Origin: Ectothiorhodospiraceae bacterium
Lineage (GTDB): Bacteria; Pseudomonadota; Gammaproteobacteria; Nitrococcales; Aquisalimonadaceae
Assembly: GCA_020831885.1 (NCBI GenBank)
Contig: JAFIFU010000008.1
Coordinates: 50,767-114,766 of the forward strand
DNA length: 64,000 bases
Direction of reading: 5' to 3'
Below, in pieces: positions 42,975 through 52,049 of this stretch. Each line of letters starts with the position of its first letter. The first letter of the stretch is position 1. The notes beneath the pieces are model-generated. The model was given only the letters and a program-made list of their open reading frames with translations, did no database searches and was not told the origin of the DNA. Both the position numbers and the translations under genes were made by a program.

Positions 42975-44108
42975 TCAGCTTATTTCCCTTTGCAGTGGCT
43001 CGGCGGAATCCTCCCGCACACGGAAGTGCTGATCGAGCTCATCCAGCAGGCTGGTGATGCCTGTGTACTCCAGCTCATCCATCGGCAACATGGCCGCGCC
43101 GAAGAAACCCTGGCGGCGCATCGCCATGGCCTTGTCGGCCACCTGGCGTCGCACCCCATTCCAGAACGGATGGGAGAAGACATCCAGCGGCTCGGTGAGC
43201 TTGCCTTCATGGACACAAAAAGCAGCGCCCGTGATGATGGGTGGGCCATCAAAGTAGCTGATTCCGGATCCCAGCGGGACGGGCATCAGCGGCATATTAT
43301 GGGAACCGCGCATGCCGCCACCCACGTAGTGGCCGGTTGCAAACGGGGCCAGGATCTCCCCGGTGGCGGGGAAATCCTTCTGCACGCGGACCAGCATGAC
43401 CGGGTCGTCCTTGCCCGTGTATTTGCCCGCAATGTTGTGCAGCCGTGAGGTTGACGCCGCAACGGCCTGCTCGCCGGATTTCCGTGACCACACCGATTCC
43501 ACCACATAACGCTCCGGATCCCGAAGCAGGGCGGCGATCCGGTACAGATCCTCTGGAGCCTTCAACTCGATGACACGGTCTCCCCCGGTATGGGCCACGT
43601 CCATGATCACGAAGGTGAAGCCCTCGGTGAGGCTAGGGGACAGTAGCAGGCCGGGGGTATTCATCGGATCCGCGAAAGCGGCGTAAAGGGGGAAGTTGAA
43701 GGCGCCGGGGTCGGTCTTGTCGGCGGCGAAGAACACAAAGGGTTCGGCCTCTCGCTCGGCGATGGTCATCTCCGCAACCCCCGGCCCCATGCCGCGGACG
43801 TTGCCGGAGAAGGCATCGGCCAGCAGATCCTGTCCGGCCCCGTACAGGCCCTGGCGACGTGCCGTGTCGGTGCCCGCCTGGAAGGCATTCCAGGCAAGCT
43901 CGTGCACGTCCGGGTGGCCGCTGCCGTGGACATGGGTCATGAGCAGTGCGATATCGTCACCGGTGGAACTCACCCGACTGTCCAGGAGCAGACCGGCGCC
44001 CTGGCGGGTGATGACCTCGCGCACGCGTGCCAGCAGCGCCTCGGAAGGCGCGATGTGACCGCCGATGGAGCCGATGTCCGCCTTGAGGACGCTGAGCGTG
44101 ATGTCCAT
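42975..44108 (-). CDS. Archaeal-type (type V) fructose-1,6-bisphosphate aldolase/phosphatase
   Basis: 377 residues from ATG 44,108 (GGGAGAG 6 nt upstream). The family N-terminus MDITLSVLKADIGSIGGHIA is followed by the metal-rich SSTGDDIALLMTHVHG. HNIAGKYTGKDDPVMLVR holds the Y-x-x-K pair used for the aldolase Schiff base, and GHYVGGGMRGSHNMPLMPV follows. The enzyme condenses triose phosphates and dephosphorylates the product in one polypeptide, making gluconeogenesis one-way. It is typical of archaea and deep-branching bacteria and sporadic in proteobacteria. It is divergent from glgP across a shared FixK/Fnr-type box. Confidence 0.95.
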   Translation of the reverse strand: MDITLSVLKADIGSIGGHIAPSEALLARVREVITRQGAGLLLDSRVSSTGDDIALLMTHVHGSGHPDVHELAWNAFQAGTDTARRQGLYGAGQDLLADAFSGNVRGMGPGVAEMTIAEREAEPFVFFAADKTDPGAFNFPLYAAFADPMNTPGLLLSPSLTEGFTFVIMDVAHTGGDRVIELKAPEDLYRIAALLRDPERYVVESVWSRKSGEQAVAASTSRLHNIAGKYTGKDDPVMLVRVQKDFPATGEILAPFATGHYVGGGMRGSHNMPLMPVPLGSGISYFDGPPIITGAAFCVHEGKLTEPLDVFSHPFWNGVRRQVADKAMAMRRQGFFGAAMLPMDELEYTGITSLLDELDQHFRVREDSAEPLQREIS

Positions 44109-44177
44109 AGTCATCTCTCCCAATGCGTGGTGATTGCGGCATGCCATGGATGCTCCGCGGTTGGGTTTCGCCACGCA

Positions 44178-44191
44178 TTGACTGCGGTCAA
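44178..44191 (+). promoter_or_regulatory. FixK/Fnr-type box between FBP aldolase/phosphatase and glgP
   Basis: TTGACTGCGGTCAA, a perfect palindrome outside the N4. Toward glgP the -10 place has TAGGAT (44,215-44,220), with a predicted start near 44,226, 30 nt before the ATG. Toward the divergent gene, GAGCAT is at the -10 place, so it could serve both. Confidence 0.7.
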
Positions 44192-44255
44192 CGCCGGGTG
44201 GAATGCTCCGGTCTTAGGATCGGAAAGGTTTCCGGAAGCCCTCCAGGAGAACAAC

Positions 44256-46811
44256 ATGCGCGGAAACCACTATCCGCTGGAAGTGCGTCCTCAGCTGCCG
44301 GTGGCGCTCTCCCGGCTGAATCAGCTTGCGGACAACCTTTTCTATAGCTGGGATCGCCGCGTCCGCGGGCTGTTTTTCCGCATGGATCCAGGCCTCTGGA
44401 AACGCTGCGGCCACAATCCCACAGTGTTTCTGCGGCGCGTATCCCAGGCGCGGCTGGATCAGTTGGCCGCAGACCGGGACTTCCTGCTTCAGTTCCACGA
44501 CGTGCTTGCCGCCTTCGACGCCTACCTGGAGCCGGACCCGGATCGTCCCGGGAACCTGATCCCCGGCCTGGACCCCGGCCGTGATCTAATCGCCTATTTC
44601 TGCATGGAGTACGGGTTGCATGAGAGCCTGCAGCTCTACTCCGGGGGGCTAGGTATTCTCGCCGGTGATCACTGCAAGGCGGCCAGTGATCTGGATCTGC
44701 CCTTTGTCGCCGTCGGGCTGATGTATCGGCAGGGCTATTTCGTCCAGACCATTGATCGTGATGGCGCGCAGCAGATGCATTACCACCCTGTCAATCTGGA
44801 TGATCTTGCTGTTCATCCCGTTCACGATGCCGGGGGCGCCCCGCTGCGCATCAGCGTGGATTTTCCCGAACGCCAGGTGTTTGCCGCCATCTGGAAGGCT
44901 GATGTGGGCCGCGTGCGCCTGTACCTGCTGGACACGGAGCTGCCGGAGAACCGACCGGAAGACCGGGGAATCACCTATCAGTTGTACGGTGGCGATCGGT
45001 CCGTACGCATCGCCCAGGAGATCATCCTCGGAATAGGCGGCGTTCGTGCCCTGCGTGCACTGGGCTTGAAACCCACGGTCTGGCATATCAACGAGGGGCA
45101 CGCGGCATTCCTGATCCTGGAGCGCTGTCGCGAACTGGTGGCCGACGGCCTGCGCTTCAATGCAGCGCTGGAGGCGGTGGCTTCGGCAACGGTTTTCACC
45201 ACGCATACCGCGGTTCCCGCTGGCCATGATCTGTTTTCCCACGCGTTGGCGACACACCATCTGGGGCAGTTGGCGGCGGAGCTGGGCATCGGTGAGGAGC
45301 GGCTGCTGGCGCTGGGAGCCTCACCCCAGGGAGTGGAGTTGTTCAACATGACGGCCCTGGCCCTGCGGGGGTCCCGCCAGCAGAATGCGGTCAGCGCGGT
45401 TCATCGCCATGTGGCCGCGGAAATGGAAGCCCATGTCTGGCCCGATGTCTCCCCGGGGGAGAGTCCATTGCGCTCTGTTTCCAACGGGGTCCATATACCC
45501 ACCTTTCTTGCCCGGGAATGGGTGGCCATGTTCGACAGCCGGTGTCCCGACTGGCGTCAGCACCTGAATGACGACGGCTTCTGGCGGGAAACCATCGAGG
45601 CGATCCCGAACCACCGGTACTGGAGTCTGGTGCAATCGCTGAAAAGCGAAATGCTGGATGATCTCTCCCCGTACCTGCTGGCCCAGTACGAGCGCAACAA
45701 CTTCAGCCGAGGACGTATCAACGCCATGTTGGAAACGTTCTCCTCGGAGAATACCCGGCCGCTGATCCTGGGATTCGCCCGGCGCTTCGCAACCTACAAA
45801 CGGGCCTTGCTGATATTCCAGGATCTGCAGCGCCTGGCGCGCTTGCTTCAGGATACGGAACGCCCGGTCATCATGCTGTTCGCCGGCAAGGCGCATCCCC
45901 AGGATATGCCTGGCCAGGCCCTGATCCGCCGGGTTCATGAATTCGCTTCCCGGGAACTGTTCCTTGACCGGGTTTTTCTGATCGAGGGCCATGACATCGC
46001 ACTGTCCCGGAAGCTGGTGACCGGTGTCGATGTCTGGCTGAACACCCCGGAATACCCCATGGAGGCGAGCGGCACATCGGGACAGAAGGCGGCGATCAAC
46101 GGCGGGGTGAACCTGAGCATTCTTGACGGCTGGTGGAGAGAGGGGTTCGACGGCCGTAATGGCTGGGGTATCGAACCCCACAGTACCGACCTTCCGCCGG
46201 AGGAACGGGACCGGGTGGAGGCCCAGGAACTGCTGGACCTGCTTGAGTACGAAATTATTCCGGAGTATTTCCACTTGGGGCCGGGAGGGTATCCGCCGGC
46301 GTGGGTCGCCCGCTGCAAGCGGTCCATGTGGACGGTCCTGCCACGGTTCAATGCCGAGCGTATGGTGATGGATTACGCGGAGCGGATGTACGTCCCGGCG
46401 GCCCGTCAGGGCCGGCTTCTCACCGCCGGGGAAGGCAGAGGAGCCGAGGAACTGGCGCAGTGGAAGGCCCGGGTGAGTGAGGCCTGGTCCGGAGTGGCCC
46501 TCGGCTGGAGCGAACCGCCCCCTTCCGTGGTGTCAGGCGGTCGCCAGGTATGCCTGCGTGTGGCGGCCTGGCTCAATGGGCTGACGCCGGACGATGTGGT
46601 GGTTGAATGTCTGCTGGAGGAGAACGGAACCGATCCGGGCTCCTTGCACCGGCACCGTTTCAGTTGCACCGGCGGGGAGGACGGGGCGCATCAGTTCGCG
46701 CTGGATCTTCCGCCGCCGGACAGCGGCCTGTTCCGGATGCAGGTTCGCATGTACCCCTTTCACCCCCAATTGCTGCACCGGTTCGAGATGGGCCGGATGA
46801 CCTGGCTTTAA
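44256..46811 (+). CDS. glgP: Alpha-glucan (glycogen) phosphorylase, DUF3417-type
   Basis: 851 residues from ATG 44,256 (ribosome site CAGGAGA); the in-frame extension upstream is antisense to the FBPase gene and is rejected. The N-terminal DUF3417 region NQLADNLFYSWDRRVRGLFF is typical of the non-classical phosphorylase branch. DLIAYFCMEYGLHESLQLYS and GGLGILAGDHCKAASDLDLP follow. The PLP-lysine segment is EASGTSGQKAAINGGVN. It releases glucose-1-phosphate from glycogen or maltodextrin using phosphate. It is monocistronic, ending with a repeat unit just after the stop, and has a box/-10 promoter upstream. Confidence 0.95.
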   Translation: MRGNHYPLEVRPQLPVALSRLNQLADNLFYSWDRRVRGLFFRMDPGLWKRCGHNPTVFLRRVSQARLDQLAADRDFLLQFHDVLAAFDAYLEPDPDRPGNLIPGLDPGRDLIAYFCMEYGLHESLQLYSGGLGILAGDHCKAASDLDLPFVAVGLMYRQGYFVQTIDRDGAQQMHYHPVNLDDLAVHPVHDAGGAPLRISVDFPERQVFAAIWKADVGRVRLYLLDTELPENRPEDRGITYQLYGGDRSVRIAQEIILGIGGVRALRALGLKPTVWHINEGHAAFLILERCRELVADGLRFNAALEAVASATVFTTHTAVPAGHDLFSHALATHHLGQLAAELGIGEERLLALGASPQGVELFNMTALALRGSRQQNAVSAVHRHVAAEMEAHVWPDVSPGESPLRSVSNGVHIPTFLAREWVAMFDSRCPDWRQHLNDDGFWRETIEAIPNHRYWSLVQSLKSEMLDDLSPYLLAQYERNNFSRGRINAMLETFSSENTRPLILGFARRFATYKRALLIFQDLQRLARLLQDTERPVIMLFAGKAHPQDMPGQALIRRVHEFASRELFLDRVFLIEGHDIALSRKLVTGVDVWLNTPEYPMEASGTSGQKAAINGGVNLSILDGWWREGFDGRNGWGIEPHSTDLPPEERDRVEAQELLDLLEYEIIPEYFHLGPGGYPPAWVARCKRSMWTVLPRFNAERMVMDYAERMYVPAARQGRLLTAGEGRGAEELAQWKARVSEAWSGVALGWSEPPPSVVSGGRQVCLRVAAWLNGLTPDDVVVECLLEENGTDPGSLHRHRFSCTGGEDGAHQFALDLPPPDSGLFRMQVRMYPFHPQLLHRFEMGRMTWL

Positions 46812-46848
46812 GGAAGCACTGATCTATTCGCATGGTGCTCTGCGGAGC
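46812..46848 (+). repeat. Dispersed repeat unit directly after the glgP stop codon
   Basis: GGAAGCACTGATCTATTCGC followed by ATGGTGCTCTGCGGAGC. It combines the GGAAGCRCTGATC motif with the half palindrome found complete at 18,311-18,344, showing that both belong to one repeat family. Confidence 0.75.
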
Positions 46849-46879
46849 CCTTCGAGCGGGCTGACAAGGCGGCGATACG

Positions 46880-46893
46880 TTGACGGCGGTCAA
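46880..46893 (+). promoter_or_regulatory. FixK/Fnr-type box of the gap operon
   Basis: TTGACGGCGGTCAA with TAGGGT (46,916-46,921) exactly at the -10 place for a -41.5 site. Predicted start near 46,928, 39 nt before the gap ATG. Confidence 0.7.
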
Positions 46894-46966
46894 CCCGGCA
46901 GCGCCGGTGGTGCGCTAGGGTGCCCGGGTATCAGTCGTTCAGCGCCGGAGCCAGGGGAGAAAGAAT

Positions 46967-47962
46967 ATGCCGGTCCCAGTCGCGATCAATGGTCTTGGGC
47001 GCATTGGCCGCGCCGTGCTGAAGATCCTGCAGGAACATGGGGAATTCGAGCTGGTCGCGGTCAATGATGTGGCCAGCCCGGAGGATCTTGCCTACCTGCT
47101 GCACTACGACTCCTTCTACGGCCGCTATCACAAGCCCGTGCGCCACGAAGGTGATGAACTGATCATCGGTGACAGCCGGTGCAGGGTCCTGGGTGAAGCG
47201 GATCCCGCCCGCCTGCCCTGGGCGGAGTTGGGTGTGGAGCTGGTGTTCGACTGTACCGGTAAGTTCACCCGGTGGGAGGAGCTGCAGAAACACCTGGATG
47301 CCGGTGCACAACGGGTGCTGCTGTCCGCTCCGGCCAAGGGGGAGGATGTGCCGTTCGCGGTCTACGGCGTCAACGAGGTGGATGCGGACGCGCAGATCAT
47401 CTCCTGTGCGAGTTGCACCACCAACTGCATCGCGCCGGTGATCGAAGTGATGGGCCGGCGGATCGGCGTGCGCAAGGCCATCATGACCACTATCCACTCC
47501 TACACCGTGTCCCAGCCTCTGGTGGACGTGCCCGCGAAGAAGCGCCGCCGGGGTCGGGCCGGGGCCATCAACTTCGTGCCCACCAGCACCGGCGCAGCCC
47601 AGGCAACCACGCGGGCGCTTCCTCAGTACCAGGGGCGGTTCGACGGCGTGGCGGTGAGGGCTCCCGTGCCGGTGGGGTCCATGGCGGACATCACCCTGGT
47701 CATGGAAAAGCCCACCCGTGCGGAGGAGATCAACGCTATCTTCGAGGAGGAGGCGGCCAGCCCCCGTTACCAGGGGGTTCTCGGTGTGACGCGGGATGCC
47801 CTTGTATCCTCCGACATCATTCAGGACCCCCGGGCTTCCATCGTTGACCTGTCCCTCACACAGGTGGTGGACGGCGATCTGGTGAAGATCATGAGCTGGT
47901 ACGACAACGAATGGGGCTATGCCGCGCAGATGATCCGGCAGGCCCTGCGGCTGGTCGGCTGA
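46967..47962 (+). CDS. gap: Glyceraldehyde-3-phosphate dehydrogenase
   Basis: 331 residues from ATG 46,967. The Rossmann start is VAINGLGRIGRAVLKIL, the catalytic cysteine is in SCASCTTNCIAPV, and the phosphate-site residues are in TTIHSYT and STGAAQATTRALP; the end is SWYDNEWGYAAQMI. The residue after the second strand (VNDVAS) has the Asp used by NAD-linked enzymes. Probably a second, condition-specific GAPDH rather than the main one, since it lies in the storage-sugar cluster with a FixK/Fnr-type promoter and no pgk or tkt beside it. Confidence 0.95.
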   Translation: MPVPVAINGLGRIGRAVLKILQEHGEFELVAVNDVASPEDLAYLLHYDSFYGRYHKPVRHEGDELIIGDSRCRVLGEADPARLPWAELGVELVFDCTGKFTRWEELQKHLDAGAQRVLLSAPAKGEDVPFAVYGVNEVDADAQIISCASCTTNCIAPVIEVMGRRIGVRKAIMTTIHSYTVSQPLVDVPAKKRRRGRAGAINFVPTSTGAAQATTRALPQYQGRFDGVAVRAPVPVGSMADITLVMEKPTRAEEINAIFEEEAASPRYQGVLGVTRDALVSSDIIQDPRASIVDLSLTQVVDGDLVKIMSWYDNEWGYAAQMIRQALRLVG

Positions 47963-47983
47963 GCCCCGGCCGCGGACGCCGTC

Positions 47984-49594
47984 ATGGCCCGGGGAGTGAC
48001 GCGGGGGTTCATGCCGGCTGCCGTCCTGTTCGACATGGACGGGGTGGTGACCGATACCGCGAGGGCTCACGCTGCTGCCTGGAAGCGCCTGTTCGACGAA
48101 TTCCTGCAGGATCGAGCCCAGTGTTGCGGGGAGGAACTCCGCCCGTTCGACAGCACCCTCGATTACACTCGTTACGTGGACGGAAAGCCACGCAGCGGGG
48201 GGGTGGTCAGCTTTCTGCGGTCGCGGGGCATCAAGCTTCCTTGCGGGACTCCGGATGACGGGACGGATCGCGAGACGGTCTGGGGTCTCAGCAATCGCAA
48301 GGATCGCTATTTCCACGCCTGGCTCGATGCACACCGGGTCCGTGCATTCCCGGGCACCTTGCGGTTCATCGGAGAACTCCAGGCGATCGGGATCCCCACC
48401 GCCGTGTTCTCGGCCAGCCGGAATGCGGAAGCCGTCCTGCGCAACGCCGGCGTGCTGGAACTGTTCGATGCCACGCTTGACGGTGCCGAGCTGGCGCGGC
48501 TGGGACTTCCCGGGAAACCTGCGCCGGACATGCTCCTGGAGGCGGCGCGGCGGCTGGATGCCCCGCCGGCGGATACCGTTGTTTTCGAGGACGCGATTGC
48601 CGGGGTACGCGCTGGCGTCAGCGGTGGCTTCGGGCTGGTGGTCGGCGTTGACCGCGGTGCCGGCCGTGACGCGCTGAAGGAGGCCGGTGCGCATCTGGTG
48701 GTGCGCGATCTGAGTGAGCTGCGGTGCGTTCCCGGAAAAGGGCTGGAGCGCAGGCAACTCGCCACCTTGCCGTCCGCTCTGGGTCGGCAGAACGAACTCC
48801 GTGGGCGCCTGGCCGTAAAGCAGGCGGCCGTCTTCCTGGATTACGATGGCACACTGACCCCGATCGTTGAAGACCACACCAGGGCCTATCTCCCCGAGTC
48901 CATGCGCGCCGCGGTCGCTAGGCTTGCCCGCTGCTGTCCGGTGACCATCGTCAGCGGGCGCGACCTGAACCGGCTGCGCGAACTGGTGGCGCTGGACTCC
49001 GTGATCCTGGCGGGGAGCCACGGGTTCCAGATCGCAGGCCCGGGAAGCGCGGAAACGAGCATGGAGAAGGGCACCGAGTTCCTGCCCATGCTGGATGAGG
49101 CAGAACAGCAGTTGCGCCGACGGCTGGCCGGCATAACGGGTCACGATGTGGAACGAAAGCGTTTCAGTATTGCCGTTCACTTCCGGCGGGTGGCCAAAGG
49201 GGACGTCAGTGCCGTCCGGGCGGTGGTCGACGACGTGCTGGATGCGCAGCCCCAGTTGCGGCTCGGGCACGGCAAGAAGGTGTTGGAGATCCGCCCCGAC
49301 CTCACCTGGGACAAGGGCCGGGCGGTACAATGGATTCTGAGCAGACAGGGGCTGGACCGTGCCGGAGCGGTCCCCCTGTACATCGGTGACGACCTTACGG
49401 ATGAGGATGCTTTTCGCGTGCTGGCCGGATGGGGCGTATGCATTGCCGTACGCCACGATGAGGACCGGCAGACGGCTGCAGACTATACGCTCAGAGATGT
49501 CGAGGAGGTCAGGCAACTGCTGAAGGCGTTGCCGGCCATGCTTGAGGGGTGCCCTCCCGATGGCGAGGAATCCGATGATGTCGAACGCGCGTGA
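47984..49594 (+). CDS. Fusion of beta-phosphoglucomutase-like HAD and trehalose-6-phosphate phosphatase
   Basis: 536 residues in two HAD halves. Residues about 10-235: VLFDMDGVVTDTARAHAAAW with the D-x-D nucleophile, the helical cap, and TVVFEDAIAGVRAG, as in beta-phosphoglucomutase. Residues about 280-520: AVFLDYDGTLTPIVEDH, VTIVSGRD, the OtsB cap and YIGDDLTDEDAF, as in trehalose-6-phosphate phosphatase. The first half would turn beta-glucose-1-phosphate into glucose-6-phosphate; the second would make trehalose. The next gene, overlapping by about 20 bp, is a GH65 phosphorylase that releases beta-glucose-1-phosphate, which supports both halves being active on trehalose or kojibiose. ATG 48,011 is an alternative start. 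Confidence 0.9.
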   Translation: MARGVTRGFMPAAVLFDMDGVVTDTARAHAAAWKRLFDEFLQDRAQCCGEELRPFDSTLDYTRYVDGKPRSGGVVSFLRSRGIKLPCGTPDDGTDRETVWGLSNRKDRYFHAWLDAHRVRAFPGTLRFIGELQAIGIPTAVFSASRNAEAVLRNAGVLELFDATLDGAELARLGLPGKPAPDMLLEAARRLDAPPADTVVFEDAIAGVRAGVSGGFGLVVGVDRGAGRDALKEAGAHLVVRDLSELRCVPGKGLERRQLATLPSALGRQNELRGRLAVKQAAVFLDYDGTLTPIVEDHTRAYLPESMRAAVARLARCCPVTIVSGRDLNRLRELVALDSVILAGSHGFQIAGPGSAETSMEKGTEFLPMLDEAEQQLRRRLAGITGHDVERKRFSIAVHFRRVAKGDVSAVRAVVDDVLDAQPQLRLGHGKKVLEIRPDLTWDKGRAVQWILSRQGLDRAGAVPLYIGDDLTDEDAFRVLAGWGVCIAVRHDEDRQTAADYTLRDVEEVRQLLKALPAMLEGCPPDGEESDDVERA

Positions 49595-52049
49595 CAGCGC
49601 CTGGTCGCTGATCTACACCGCCTACGACCCAGCCCAGGAGGGGCTGCGCGAAGCCCTGTGCACGCTCGGCAACGGGTACTTCGCCACCCGGGGCGCGTTC
49701 GCTGATTCGCGCGCCGATGCCATCCACTATCCGGGCACCTATCTTGCGGGTGTTTACAATCGGCTCACCAGCGAGGTTGCCGGTCGCAAGGTGGAGAACG
49801 AGGATCTGGTGAATCTGCCGAACTGGCTATCGCTGAGCTTCCGGGTAGGGGAAGGCAACTGGTTCGGTCTGGACCATGTGGAGTTGCTGTCATTCCGCCA
49901 GGAACTGGATCTCCGGCACGGACTGCTGTACCGGGATTTCCGTTGCCGGGATGCCGACGGACGCGTTACCCGCTGGCGGGAACGGCGGTTGGTCAGCATG
50001 GATAATCCGCATCTAGCGGCCCTTTGGGTGGAGCTCACGCCGGTGAACTGGTCCGGGACCGTCGAGATTCGTTCGGCGCTCGATGGCAGTGTGCGGAACA
50101 CCGGTGTCCCACGCTACCGCGATCTGGCAAACCGGCACCTGGAGGTGCTGGATCTACAGCATCGGGGCAGTGACACGATCTCGCTGCTCTGCCAGACGAA
50201 CCAGTCGCGCCTCATGGTTGCCCAGGCGGCCCGGACGCGTCTGTATCAGGGGTATGCAGAGCTCCCTGCCGAGCGGGAAACGCAGGTGCACGGTGATGTC
50301 ATTGAGCACCGTATCCGCTGCAGTGCCGGCGAGGGAATCCCGATCCTGGTGGAGAAGCTCGTGGCCCTGCATTCCTCCCGCGACTGGGCAATCTCCGAGC
50401 CCGGGCTCGAGGTGCTGAGAACCCTGGGGCAGGCCGCGCGGTTCGACGAACTTGTCAGCAGTCACGTGCTGTGCTGGAAACATCTCTGGGAGCTGTGCGA
50501 CATCGATCTCGGCGATGAACAGGCGGCCCCGGACGTGGGGCTCAAGCTGCGCGTGCACATGTTCCACCTGCTGCAGACGGCTTCGGAACACAGCATTGAC
50601 GTGGATGCCGGTATCCCGGCCCGGGGCTGGCACGGCGAGGCATATCGGGGGCATATCTTCTGGGACGAACTGTTCATTTTTCCGTTCCTCAGTCTGCGCA
50701 TTCCCATGCTGACCCGCGCCTTGCTGCGCTACCGTCATCGGCGTCTGTCGGAGGCCAGGCGTGCGGCGCAGGCGGCCGGCTATCGCGGCGCCATGTATCC
50801 CTGGCAGAGCGGCAGCGATGGCCGGGAGGAAACGCAGCGCCTGCATCTGAACCCGCAGTCCGGCCGGTGGCTTCCCGATACCACGCATCGCCAGCGCCAT
50901 ATCAACTCCGCTATCGCCTACAACGTCTGGCAGTACTATCAGGCCTCCGGCGATCGCGAATTCCTGGATGCCTACGGGGCGGAGATGCTGCTGGAGATCG
51001 CACGCTTCTGGTCGAGCATGGCCAGCTTCAACCCGGAGATCGAGCGCTACGAAATCGAGGGTGTGATGGGGCCGGACGAATACCACACCGCCTATCCGGA
51101 TGCCGATCCCGAGCAGGAGGGAGGCATCGACAACAATGCCTATACGAACGTGATGGCGGCCTGGGTGCTGGCCCGTGCCCAGGACGTGTTAGAGCTGCTC
51201 CCGGAAATCCGGCGTCGACAACTGTGCGAGCGGATCGGGCTGGGGCTGGACGAGATCGAACGCTGGCGTGACGTCAGCAGACGATTGCGGGTGCCCATCA
51301 GTGGGGACGGCATTGTCGGGCAATTCGATGGCTACCATGATCTCCGGGAGTTCGACTGGGACGGCTACCGGAAAATCTATGGCGACATCCACCGTCTGGA
51401 CCGCATCCTGGAGGCGGAAGGCGACAGTCCCAACCGCTACAAGGCCTCCAAGCAGGCGGACGTGTTGATGTTGTTCTACCTGTTTTCCGCCGAGGAACTG
51501 GCCTTGCTGTTCGAGGATCTGGGCTACCCGTTCTCCCAGGACACCATCCCGAAGAATATCGACTACTATCTGGCGCGCACATCCCACGGCTCCACCCTCA
51601 GCCAGGTGGTCCATTCCTGGGTGCTGGCCCGCTCTGACCGGGCACGTTCCTGGCACCTGTTCCAGCGCGCCCTGGACAGCGACATCGGGGATATCCAGGG
51701 GGGGACCACCGCCGAGGGCATCCATCTTGGCGCCATGGCGGGAACCGTGGATCTGATCCAGCGGTGCTATCTGGGCATCGACATGCGTGCCAACGTGCTG
51801 CACTTCGATCCAGCGTTACCGGCGGCGCTGCCGTGCATCCGGGTTCGGCTGAACTACCGGCGCCAGGTGCTGGATGTGGAAGCGGATCACGCGGTGCTGC
51901 GCATTATGAGCGGCTCGTTCACCGCCTATCCGATCACTATCGCCTACCGCGGTCATTACCGGGAGCTGGCTCCGGGGGAGCGTTGCGAGTTCCATCTGCT
52001 CAGGCCCGAGGACCGGGACCGTGATGAGAACCGGGGACAGGGGAAGTGA
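49575..52049 (+). CDS. Glycoside hydrolase family 65 phosphorylase (trehalose/kojibiose type)
   Basis: About 824 residues from ATG 49,575 (CGAGG upstream); ATG 49,560 and ATG 49,542 are also in frame. GH65 features: CTLGNGYFATRGAFADSRAD at the start, the (alpha/alpha)6 barrel segment RGHIFWDELFIFPFLSLRIP, GAMYPWQSGSDGREET, the catalytic general-acid Glu in VMGPDEYHTAYPD, and KQADVLMLFYLFSAEELALL. Such enzymes phosphorolyse trehalose, kojibiose, nigerose or maltose to beta-glucose-1-phosphate. The upstream beta-PGM fusion provides the next step. The exact disaccharide cannot be settled. Its 3' end overlaps the convergent DUF72 gene by 50 bp. Confidence 0.92.
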   Translation: MMSNARDSAWSLIYTAYDPAQEGLREALCTLGNGYFATRGAFADSRADAIHYPGTYLAGVYNRLTSEVAGRKVENEDLVNLPNWLSLSFRVGEGNWFGLDHVELLSFRQELDLRHGLLYRDFRCRDADGRVTRWRERRLVSMDNPHLAALWVELTPVNWSGTVEIRSALDGSVRNTGVPRYRDLANRHLEVLDLQHRGSDTISLLCQTNQSRLMVAQAARTRLYQGYAELPAERETQVHGDVIEHRIRCSAGEGIPILVEKLVALHSSRDWAISEPGLEVLRTLGQAARFDELVSSHVLCWKHLWELCDIDLGDEQAAPDVGLKLRVHMFHLLQTASEHSIDVDAGIPARGWHGEAYRGHIFWDELFIFPFLSLRIPMLTRALLRYRHRRLSEARRAAQAAGYRGAMYPWQSGSDGREETQRLHLNPQSGRWLPDTTHRQRHINSAIAYNVWQYYQASGDREFLDAYGAEMLLEIARFWSSMASFNPEIERYEIEGVMGPDEYHTAYPDADPEQEGGIDNNAYTNVMAAWVLARAQDVLELLPEIRRRQLCERIGLGLDEIERWRDVSRRLRVPISGDGIVGQFDGYHDLREFDWDGYRKIYGDIHRLDRILEAEGDSPNRYKASKQADVLMLFYLFSAEELALLFEDLGYPFSQDTIPKNIDYYLARTSHGSTLSQVVHSWVLARSDRARSWHLFQRALDSDIGDIQGGTTAEGIHLGAMAGTVDLIQRCYLGIDMRANVLHFDPALPAALPCIRVRLNYRRQVLDVEADHAVLRIMSGSFTAYPITIAYRGHYRELAPGERCEFHLLRPEDRDRDENRGQGK

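Noticed and set aside
46931..49516. 861-residue minus-strand open frame opposite gap and the HAD fusion
   Set aside because: It is antisense to two well-supported genes, has no family resemblance and low-complexity His/Pro/Arg content typical of shadow frames in GC-rich DNA.
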